DNA of 64,000 bases from an uncultured Bacteroidota bacterium. Its GTDB lineage: Bacteria > Bacteroidota > Bacteroidia > Flavobacteriales > Flavobacteriaceae. Within the stretch, counting starts at the first letter, position 1. The number at the start of each line of letters is the position of its first letter. Of the stretch, positions 53,182-60,801 are shown one piece after another. The translations under genes were made by a program, and so were the position numbers. The DNA lies in assembly GCA_902614065.1 (NCBI GenBank), contig CACMJT010000006.1:1-64000 (forward strand). Reading direction: 5' to 3'. The notes under the pieces are model-generated. The model searched no databases, was not told where the DNA came from, and saw only the letters and a program-made list of their open reading frames with translations.

Positions 53182-54245
53182 ATTATAAAATATGTTTTTT
53201 TATTACCTCATTGATAAAGGGTGGTGCAGAAAATCAAATGCTAAAGTTGGCAATTTATTTAAATCAAAAAGGGTATGAAATATTAATCATATCTATTTAT
53301 AAAGAAAATGATTTCGAAGAAATATTAAAAAAATTTGGATTGAAGCATGTTTTAATTAATTTTTCATACGGTTTGGGTTTTTTTAAATTATTGAATGTAA
53401 TTAAATCAAATAAAGTAGATATCATAATATCATTTATGTTTGCCTCAAATATTATTTCAAGATTTTTAAAGTTTTTAACTGGAAAAAAATTAATTACATC
53501 GGTTAGAGTTAATAAAATTTCTTTAATATATAGGTTGTTTTATAAGTTCACTTACAGAATTGATGATTTAACCACCTTTAATTCAAAAATATCATTGGAA
53601 AAATTCCTTGACGAAAAACTGACTGATAAAAATAAATCAGTACTAATTAAAAATGCTATTGATGTTAAAAATTTTTCAAGAATTAAAACAAGTAATAAAA
53701 TTTTTAAAATAATTAGTATTGCCCATTTTAGGGACCAAAAAGATTATCCAACTTTATTTAATTCAATAAAAATATTAAAAAGTAAAGGATATAAAATTTC
53801 ATTGAATGTAGTTGGACATCTACATGGACAAAACTGGCCAATCAAGATGATAAAAGATTTAAATATTGAAAATGAGGTAATCTTACACGGCTTTGTGGCT
53901 GATTCGCGCTACCTATTAAGCAATTCAGATGTTTTGGTTTTATCTACAAAATGGGAGGGTACACCAAATGTAATTTTAGAGGCTATGGCTTCAAAGCTGC
54001 CTGTAGTTTGCTCCGATGTTCCAGGATGTAGAATTATAATGGACGAAGCTAAATGTGGATTTACTTTTTTGCCTGGAGACAGTATAGATCTGGCCAAAAA
54101 ATTGACAGAGATAATATCTATGAAACCAAAAAGGAGAGATAATATTGCAGAATCTGGATACAAATACGTTTTAAGTGAACATAATCATGATCATGTTTTT
54201 AATTTTTGGGAAAACAAAATAAATAAAATATTATGTGCGGAATAA
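53178..54245 (+). CDS. GT4-family glycosyltransferase
   Basis: A 355-residue GT-B enzyme with the donor-side loop FITSLIKGGAENQMLKLAIYL (about 7-27), VLIKNAIDVKNFSRIK (about 154-169), ISIAHFRDQKDYPTLFNSIKILK and STKWEGTPNVILEAMASKLPVVCSDVPGCRIIM (about 257-289) carrying the two glutamates of the GT4 donor site. It is embedded between asnB copies 2 and 3, overlapping them by 4 and 13 bp. Confidence 0.9.
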   Translation: MNYKICFFITSLIKGGAENQMLKLAIYLNQKGYEILIISIYKENDFEEILKKFGLKHVLINFSYGLGFFKLLNVIKSNKVDIIISFMFASNIISRFLKFLTGKKLITSVRVNKISLIYRLFYKFTYRIDDLTTFNSKISLEKFLDEKLTDKNKSVLIKNAIDVKNFSRIKTSNKIFKIISIAHFRDQKDYPTLFNSIKILKSKGYKISLNVVGHLHGQNWPIKMIKDLNIENEVILHGFVADSRYLLSNSDVLVLSTKWEGTPNVILEAMASKLPVVCSDVPGCRIIMDEAKCGFTFLPGDSIDLAKKLTEIISMKPKRRDNIAESGYKYVLSEHNHDHVFNFWENKINKILCAE

Positions 54246-56119
54246 ATGGGATTTATAATCCATACATCAATAATAATATTGCTATTGAAATAAATAAAAT
54301 GAATAATTTAATTATTCACAGAGGGCCAGACGATGATGGTATATTCATTGAAAAATCCAATTATTCTATTGCAATGGCAATGAGAAGACTGTCAATTATT
54401 GATATAAAAAATGGTATTCAACCAATTTTTTCTCATGATAAATCAAAAGTTATTGTTTTCAATGGAGAAATATACAATTACAAAGAGTTAAAAAATAACT
54501 TGATTAAAAAAAAAATTAAATTTATTTCAAACAGTGATACTGAAGTTATAATTCGATTATATGAACATTATGGTGAAGAAAGCTTTAAGATGCTCGATGG
54601 TATGTTTGCCTTTAGTATTTATGATAAAACAAGTAAGAAAATTTTTCTTGTAAGAGATTATTTTGGAGAAAAACCTTTGTACTATAAAAATATTGATGGT
54701 TCATTGGTGTGGGGCTCTGAGCTTAAATCAATCATCAAATACAAAGGTAAAAATACAATATCAACAAATGCAGTAAGACTGTTTTTTTGTTTAAACTTTA
54801 TACCGGCTCCCTTTACAATTTATAACGAAGTAAAAAAATTATCCCCCAATTCTTACTTGACATATGATATTTCAAGTGGGTCTCAAAAAATTAGTAGTAT
54901 AAAAAAGTCAATTAATGATTACTCAAATTCTAATAATTTTAAACAATTAATAAATAGAACAAAAAGTCTTGTTAGAGAAACTGTTGCGACCAGATCCTTA
55001 GCAGATGTTCCATTAGGTTCTTTTCTTTCAGGTGGAGTTGATTCATCAATTATTTCATTGTGTATGGCACAAAATTCATCAAAAAAAATTGACACTTTTT
55101 CAATTGGATTTGAAAATAAATCATATGATGAAACTGAAAAATCCGATCTAGTTTCTAAGTTGATTAATAGTAATCATCACAAATTTATTGTCAATGAAAA
55201 TTCTGTAAAAAAACACATAGATCAGATAATACTGAATTTTGATGAACCTTTTGCTGATGCCTCCTCACTAGCAACATTTATTTTATCAAAAGAGACAAAA
55301 AAATATGTTAAAGTGGCTCTTACAGGTGATGGTGGAGATGAAATGTTTGGTGGTTACAACAGATATTACATGAGTGATATTAATAAGTTTTACACCAGAT
55401 TTATACCAAAAAATTTGCATAAGTATTTTAAACACTTCTCAAACAAACATCTAAGGTTAAAAGTTGATAATAGAGGTTTTATTTTTAAAATGAAAAAAGT
55501 TTTAAATTCAATTAATTATGAAAAAAATTTTTATTGGAATATTATATCGCTTGGTTTTAAAGAAGATGAATTAAATAATCTATTAATTGAAAATCCTTCA
55601 ATTGATATTTTTGAATATTATAAAAAAATTTCCAGAAAAAAATTTAAATCATCTTTATCTGAAATGAGAGCAATAGATTTATTAGTTTGTTTGGAGGGGG
55701 ATATGTTAGTTAAAGTAGACAGAACAAGTATGCTAAATTCGTTAGAATGCAGATCACCTTTTCTATCGACAAAAATTCTAGATTTCACAAACTCTATACC
55801 CTCTGGTTTTCTAATTAAAAATGGTAATAAGAAGTTTATATTAAAAGAATCGTTTAAAGAATTTTTTCCAGAAAACTTCTTTAATTTGCCAAAACAAGGA
55901 TTTGGTGTTCCCGTTGGAAATTGGTTGAGAACTAATTTAAAAAGCGAATTATTACGATTTTCGGAAAGGAGTTTTATAGAAAAACAAGGGATTTTTAATT
56001 ACACATATATTAATTCATTGGTTAATAATCACATTAATTCAATTGATGATTCAACATTTAAACTTTGGCCATATTACTGTTTTCAAAAATGGTACAAAAA
56101 TATTTACATGAAATTATGA
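54233..56119 (+). CDS. AsnB-type glutamine amidotransferase, copy 3
   Basis: A 628-residue enzyme with Cys2 (MCGINGI), IHRGPDDDG, FNGEIYN and NSDTEVII in the glutaminase domain. The synthetase domain has the P-loop SGGVDSS (266-272) and ALTGDGGDEMFGGYNRYYM (about 360-378). It is closest in style to copy 2 (GDGGDE form) but keeps the canonical HRGPD. Known relatives in O-antigen loci amidate uronic acids. Its stop overlaps the deacetylase ATG (ATGA). Confidence 0.9.
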   Translation: MCGINGIYNPYINNNIAIEINKMNNLIIHRGPDDDGIFIEKSNYSIAMAMRRLSIIDIKNGIQPIFSHDKSKVIVFNGEIYNYKELKNNLIKKKIKFISNSDTEVIIRLYEHYGEESFKMLDGMFAFSIYDKTSKKIFLVRDYFGEKPLYYKNIDGSLVWGSELKSIIKYKGKNTISTNAVRLFFCLNFIPAPFTIYNEVKKLSPNSYLTYDISSGSQKISSIKKSINDYSNSNNFKQLINRTKSLVRETVATRSLADVPLGSFLSGGVDSSIISLCMAQNSSKKIDTFSIGFENKSYDETEKSDLVSKLINSNHHKFIVNENSVKKHIDQIILNFDEPFADASSLATFILSKETKKYVKVALTGDGGDEMFGGYNRYYMSDINKFYTRFIPKNLHKYFKHFSNKHLRLKVDNRGFIFKMKKVLNSINYEKNFYWNIISLGFKEDELNNLLIENPSIDIFEYYKKISRKKFKSSLSEMRAIDLLVCLEGDMLVKVDRTSMLNSLECRSPFLSTKILDFTNSIPSGFLIKNGNKKFILKESFKEFFPENFFNLPKQGFGVPVGNWLRTNLKSELLRFSERSFIEKQGIFNYTYINSLVNNHINSIDDSTFKLWPYYCFQKWYKNIYMKL

Positions 56120-57072
56120 AATCTGGTAAATTTATTATTTCACTCGACTTTGAATTATTTTGGGGTGTAAGTGAAAAAAAAACAATTAATAATTACTTTG
56201 AAAACTTAAAAAATACTCGATTTGTAGTTGAAAAATTATTGAACATTTTCTTAAAAAATGATATTAGCGCAACTTGGGCTACAGTTGGTTTTCTGTTCTT
56301 TGCAAATAAAGAAGAGCTGATAAGTTTTTTAAATAATGTAAAAATTGAATATCCAAAATATAAAAATCAAAACTTAAATAATTATTTAAAAATAAATAAT
56401 ATTAAAAATGTAAATAATGAATTTTACTTCGCTCCAGATTTAATAAAAAAAATTTACAGTTGTAAAGGTCAAGAGATAGCAACGCACACTTTTTCACATT
56501 TTTATACACTAGAACCAGGAGCCAAAACTAAAGATTTCGTAACAGATTTAGATCTTGCATTAAAAATCGCCAAAAAAAATAATATCCAGATTAACAGTAT
56601 AGTTTTTCCAAGAAATCAATATTCAGATGATATTTTAAAAGCATGTAAAAATTTAAACTTAAAATCTTTTAGAGGGAATTTAAATAGTTACATTTTTAAG
56701 CCCTCTTCAAATCAATCTGCTTTTAAAAGACTGATAAGACTGGCTAATTCTTATTTTAATATTTCCGCGCCATTACTTAATGAAATTGATAGAAATTCCT
56801 CTCCTCTCAATGTACCAGCCTCAAGATTTTTAAGACCATTTAATCCACAACTATCTTTCTTAGAAAATAGAAAAATTAAAATTATTAAAAACGAAATGTC
56901 ATATGCAGCAAAAAATAATAAAGTATATCATTTGTGGTGGCATCCTCATAATTTCGGGAAAAATATTAGTGAAAACTTTAAAAATTTAGATTTAATAATC
57001 TCGCACTACAAAAAGTTAAATAGTATTTATAATTTTAAGTCAGCTAATATGTGTGATATATTAAAATTCTAA
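56116..57072 (+). CDS. polysaccharide deacetylase family protein (CE4/NodB-like)
   Basis: A 318-residue protein. FIISLDFELFWGV (D11 as candidate metal/base residue), ISATWATVGFLFF, EIATHTFSHFYT with the H-x3-H metal pair (about 126-138) and the late histidine in HLWWHPHNFG define a NodB-like barrel. The ATG at 56116 overlaps the asnB stop by 4 bp and gives this conventional start; a start at 56065 would run 55 bp into asnB. There is no signal peptide, so it likely acts in the cytoplasm on a lipid-linked or nucleotide-linked N-acetyl sugar. It may create a free amine for the formyltransferase encoded next, which is inference. Confidence 0.85.
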   Translation: MKSGKFIISLDFELFWGVSEKKTINNYFENLKNTRFVVEKLLNIFLKNDISATWATVGFLFFANKEELISFLNNVKIEYPKYKNQNLNNYLKINNIKNVNNEFYFAPDLIKKIYSCKGQEIATHTFSHFYTLEPGAKTKDFVTDLDLALKIAKKNNIQINSIVFPRNQYSDDILKACKNLNLKSFRGNLNSYIFKPSSNQSAFKRLIRLANSYFNISAPLLNEIDRNSSPLNVPASRFLRPFNPQLSFLENRKIKIIKNEMSYAAKNNKVYHLWWHPHNFGKNISENFKNLDLIISHYKKLNSIYNFKSANMCDILKF

Positions 57073-57082
57073 ATCAATTTTT

Positions 57083-57850
57083 ATGAGGATTCTTTTGGTT
57101 GGTAAAAACTCATTTAGTACTAGGATTATTTATAATTATTTATTAGAGAAAGGACTAGATGTAAAAGTTATTATTGAACAAAGAAAAAAAACAATTTTTT
57201 TAATAAAAAGAAAAATTAAATTATTTGGATTTTTTGGAACAATCGGTCAACTAGTTTTTATAATATTTTCAAATATTATATTGAAACCTTTATCAAAAAA
57301 AAAAATTAATAATTACAGAAAAATATATAATTTAAATACAACTGAAATAAATAAAAAGAAAATAATTCACTTAGCTTCAATTAATTCTTCAAAGTTTATC
57401 AAAATTTCTAAAAACTTTAATCCAAATTACATTTTACTATCTGGTTCTGACATAGTTAAAGAAAATATAATTAAAAACTTTCCAAAAAAAATTATTAATA
57501 TTCATACTGGTATAACTCCAAACTACAGAGGTGTTCATGGGGCTTACTGGGCATTAGTAAATAAAGACTTAGACAGATGTGGTGTTACTTTACATTATAT
57601 TGATTCTGGTATTGATACAGGTCAAATAATTGATCAAGCAAGAATTTCAATAAATAGCGGTGACAATTTTGAAACTTATCCAGTATTGCAATTATATGCT
57701 GGACTTGTTTTATTGAACAATTTTATTAGACAAAAACATAAACAAAAAAATAATTTTTCAAATAATCAAAATATTATAGTTTCAAAACAATATACACATC
57801 CAACTATTTTTCAATATTTTTTTAATCTTTTTATTTACGGAATAAAATGA
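57083..57850 (+). CDS. formyltransferase-family enzyme, second copy
   Basis: A 255-residue protein starting MRILLVGKNSFSTRIIYNYL. The formyltransferase core lies at about 110-200: IINIHTGITPNYRGVHGAYWAL holds the Asn-His pair, and TLHYIDSGIDTGQIID holds the Asp of the N-H-D triad. A basic, hydrophobic segment (about 40-80) precedes it. It differs clearly from the copy at 39607 and follows a deacetylase gene by 10 bp, so a deacetylate-then-formylate pair is possible. It overlaps the next glycosyltransferase by ATGA. Confidence 0.85.
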   Translation: MRILLVGKNSFSTRIIYNYLLEKGLDVKVIIEQRKKTIFLIKRKIKLFGFFGTIGQLVFIIFSNIILKPLSKKKINNYRKIYNLNTTEINKKKIIHLASINSSKFIKISKNFNPNYILLSGSDIVKENIIKNFPKKIINIHTGITPNYRGVHGAYWALVNKDLDRCGVTLHYIDSGIDTGQIIDQARISINSGDNFETYPVLQLYAGLVLLNNFIRQKHKQKNNFSNNQNIIVSKQYTHPTIFQYFFNLFIYGIK

Positions 57851-58950
57851 AAAAAATATTGATAACCAGTAATTCATCATGGAATATTTATAATTTTAGA
57901 CTTGACTTAATTTTTCAACTCAGTGAAAAATTTGATATAGTTGTATTATCTCCAATTGATGATTATACTCAAATTTTAACTAAAAAGGGAATCAAACATT
58001 TTGAAATCAAGATTAACCAAAAAGGTATCAATATTTATGAAGACTTATCACTCTGCTATAATTATTATAAATATTTTAATGCACTAAAACCTGATTTGAT
58101 ATTGAGTTACACTATTAAACCAAATATTTATGCTTCTTTAACATCAAAAATTTTAGGAATACCCATAATTTCAAATGTAAGTGGTCTAGGTACTACTTTT
58201 ATAAAGAAGAATTGGGTCACGAAACTTAGTTTTCTTTTATATAAAATTTCTTTTTTTAAAAATTACCATATTTTTTTTCAAAACAACTATGACCGAAATA
58301 TTTTTTTATCAAAAAAAATAGTAAACCAACAAAACTCATCAATAGTACCAGGGTCTGGAGTTGATACGGATGTATTTAATTTTAAAAGAAATAATAACAA
58401 AGCAAAAAATTTCTTATTTGTTGGTCGAATAATTAAAGATAAAGGAGTTTTTGAATACCTAGAAATGGCAAAAAAAATCACTGAAATTTACCCCAGAATC
58501 AATTTTTTTTTAGTTGGTGAAATTAATTGTAATAATAAAACATCTATTTCTCAAAAAGAATTGACCAAACATTTAAAAGAAAACATTAAATATCTTGGTA
58601 AAGTTCATAAAATAAAAAAACTACTCGAGAATAATGACGTGGTAATTTTGCCTTCCTACAGAGAGGGTTTATCAAAGTCCTTGATCGAAGCTTCATCTAT
58701 GAGAATGCCTTTGATTGCTACTAATGTGCCTGGCTGTAATGATATAGTTAAGGATGGTTACAATGGATTTTTGGTCAAACCTTACTCCTCAAAATCTCTT
58801 TTTGTTGCTGTAAAAAAAATGATAAATATGACTGAATATGAAAGACTAAAAATGGGGGAAAATTCAAGAAAAAGGGTTTTAGCTTATTATTCAAATAAGC
58901 ATGTTATTGATTCATACAGTAAAATAATTTACAAGTTTTTTAATAATTAA
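57847..58950 (+). CDS. GT4-family glycosyltransferase, PglA/WbpY-like
   Basis: A 367-residue GT-B enzyme. The start ILITSNSSWNIYNFRLDLIFQL and the segments ILSYTIKPNIYASL (about 93-106) and NVSGLGTTF (about 117-125) are typical of GT4 enzymes that add the second sugar to the lipid-linked acceptor (PglA group). The donor domain has IVPGSGVDTDVF (about 165-176), FVGRIIKDKGVFEYLEMAKK and YREGLSKSLIEASSMRMPLIATNVPGCNDIV (about 274-304). It is the last + strand gene of the long operon and runs 11 bp into the convergent gene. Confidence 0.9.
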   Translation: MKKILITSNSSWNIYNFRLDLIFQLSEKFDIVVLSPIDDYTQILTKKGIKHFEIKINQKGINIYEDLSLCYNYYKYFNALKPDLILSYTIKPNIYASLTSKILGIPIISNVSGLGTTFIKKNWVTKLSFLLYKISFFKNYHIFFQNNYDRNIFLSKKIVNQQNSSIVPGSGVDTDVFNFKRNNNKAKNFLFVGRIIKDKGVFEYLEMAKKITEIYPRINFFLVGEINCNNKTSISQKELTKHLKENIKYLGKVHKIKKLLENNDVVILPSYREGLSKSLIEASSMRMPLIATNVPGCNDIVKDGYNGFLVKPYSSKSLFVAVKKMINMTEYERLKMGENSRKRVLAYYSNKHVIDSYSKIIYKFFNN

Positions 58951-59950
58951 ATAGCTTTTTGAAAATATAATTTCTGTAAGTTTTATCATTAAGAAACTTA
59001 ATAAATTGCTCAGGACGAAATCTCAAATAATATAACTGGGTGTATATTAAATTATCAATAAAATTAAATTTTTTAAAATTATTTTTAAGATAAAACCTCA
59101 ATCTAAAAAAAATTGACTTATTATAATCGAAATATAAATTTTGGTGTCCCATTATTTTATTTAACTTGAAATAAAAACTACTTACGAATTTATCATTATT
59201 CATTTGATCAAACTCAAATTTATTTCGATCATAAATAAGTTTATGGTCATACAGGCTTCTGTAATTAAAATTCATTAATAAAAAACCTTTATCATTAATT
59301 TCTTGATTATAAATGCAATGATAAAATAATGATAATGAGTTTGGTACAGGCAATGAGTCAACTTTTTTTAAGTTGCTTAATATTTTATTTGAGTCTAGCA
59401 GTTCATTTTTATTTCTAAGAAGACTATAGTGTATTTCAACTGCGAATATTTTTTCTTTATTTACTTGTCTTTTTAAATGTTTTTTTGATCTGTGTGGAAA
59501 AAAATCATATTCTGGAAAAATATTATAACCGTGATTTGAGAGAATTTTAAAAGCTTTTGAGCTATCCGTCTTTGATACTAATATATCAATATCCCCTATC
59601 ATTCTTTCACCAATTTCGCTAAAGTAATTATCAATTAACATTGCGGCGCCTTTCAAAAAAACAAATTCTATAGAGTTTTTTTTAAAAATTTGATTAATGA
59701 ATTTCACCTCAACTTGAATATGTTTATTTCTTTTGAGATTTTCCTCATAAATATTTTTCATAAACTGTAACAAATCTTCTGGAAAATACTTTGTAATTTT
59801 TTTTGTTTTAATTTTTAAATACAAGGCTGGTAGAATCAAATGACTTGTACTTATTTTTACAAATCTTTCGAAATTTATGCCAACAAAATCTGCTCTACTA
59901 ATTTTATTTTCAGATAATAGAATTCTTACAATTAAACTTTTTTCTTTCAC
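58940..59950 (-). CDS. uncharacterised nucleotidyltransferase family protein
   Basis: A 336-residue protein resembling the uncharacterised nucleotidyltransferase family found in polysaccharide loci. The Pol-beta-like site is FVFLKGAAMLIDNYF...IGDIDILVSK (about 95-128), with K-G followed by the D-I-D acidic pair. The flanks are helical. The start is GTG at 59950. It is the only minus-strand gene within the capsule genes from metK to wzc, convergent with a glycosyltransferase (11-bp overlap) and divergent from wza. Its substrate is unknown. Confidence 0.72.
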   Translation of the reverse strand: MKEKSLIVRILLSENKISRADFVGINFERFVKISTSHLILPALYLKIKTKKITKYFPEDLLQFMKNIYEENLKRNKHIQVEVKFINQIFKKNSIEFVFLKGAAMLIDNYFSEIGERMIGDIDILVSKTDSSKAFKILSNHGYNIFPEYDFFPHRSKKHLKRQVNKEKIFAVEIHYSLLRNKNELLDSNKILSNLKKVDSLPVPNSLSLFYHCIYNQEINDKGFLLMNFNYRSLYDHKLIYDRNKFEFDQMNNDKFVSSFYFKLNKIMGHQNLYFDYNKSIFFRLRFYLKNNFKKFNFIDNLIYTQLYYLRFRPEQFIKFLNDKTYRNYIFKKLFNY

Positions 59951-59996
59951 GAACTCAAATTAATTTAGCAGGATTTAAAGATAAAAATATATTTAT

Positions 59997-60004
59997 TAGA
60001 TTTG
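59997..60004 (+). promoter_or_regulatory. candidate -7 element for wza-wzc
   Basis: TAGATTTG matches TAnnTTTG and ends 15 bases before the wza ATG at 60020. It suggests that the export genes have a separate promoter, consistent with the interruption of the operon by a minus-strand gene. A TTTA at 59974-59977 is at about the right distance for a degenerate -33 element. Confidence 0.45.
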
Positions 60005-60019
60005 CTTTCATTTTTAGAT

Positions 60020-60784
60020 ATGAATTTTAGAAATTTTCTGTTTGCCTTTTTAATTGCTCTTTTATGTTCTTGCTCATCTAAAAAGAATATTATTTACTTC
60101 CAAGATTTAAAAAGTACGGAAGAATTTAAGGTAAATTATCAAGAACAAATTATCAGAGTTGATGACATCTTAAAAATTGATGTTTCCACTGCTGACCCAG
60201 AAATCTCCACAAATTTTAATAATAGAGGGACTTACAATGCACTAACTAATGACAGAGAAAGTATGATTTTAATGGGTTATCAAGTTGATAATTTCGGTTT
60301 TATTAGTTACCCAAGGCTTGGAAAGGTTAAAGTTTCTGGTTTAACAAAATATGAGCTTTCTGAAAAATTAATTAAATTATTAGTTGAAAGTGGTGAGTTG
60401 GTCAATCCGCATATCGATGTAAAGTTTTTAAATCTAAATTTTACTGTCTTAGGAGAAGTTAATAAGCCTGGAAATTATTCCTTCATAGAAAATAATTTAA
60501 ATATTTTAGAAGCTTTGGGAATTGCTGGAGATTTAACAATAAATGGCGAAAGGAAGGATATTAAATTAATAAGACAATCAGATAATAACAAAAAGGTCTA
60601 TTCAATTGATTTAACAAAAAAAAATCTGTTGAAGGAAGATTATTTTCAGATAATATCTGGTGATGTAATTATAGTTAACCCTAATACAACTAGAGTCAAA
60701 AACGCTGGTGTTATTGGTAATTCGGGTACCCTTATAAGTCTCTTATCATTTATTTTATCAACAATAATTGTTACAACGAGATAA
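60020..60784 (+). CDS. wza: polysaccharide export lipoprotein Wza
   Basis: A 254-residue outer-membrane lipoprotein (lipobox ALLCSC, Cys about 17) forming the capsule export channel. The polysaccharide-export domain has IIRVDDILKIDVS (about 44-56) and GYQVDNFGFISYPRLGKVKVSGLT (about 85-108). A SLBB domain follows with FTVLGEVNKPGNYSF and LNILEALGIAGDLT (about 145-175). A C-terminal hydrophobic segment (LISLLSFILSTIIV) could anchor in the membrane, as in other Bacteroidetes Wza. The ATG at 60020 gives the signal peptide; the upstream TTG at 60002 does not improve it. Confidence 0.93.
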   Translation: MNFRNFLFAFLIALLCSCSSKKNIIYFQDLKSTEEFKVNYQEQIIRVDDILKIDVSTADPEISTNFNNRGTYNALTNDRESMILMGYQVDNFGFISYPRLGKVKVSGLTKYELSEKLIKLLVESGELVNPHIDVKFLNLNFTVLGEVNKPGNYSFIENNLNILEALGIAGDLTINGERKDIKLIRQSDNNKKVYSIDLTKKNLLKEDYFQIISGDVIIVNPNTTRVKNAGVIGNSGTLISLLSFILSTIIVTTR

Positions 60785-60801
60785 AAACTTAACTATTTAT
60801 A

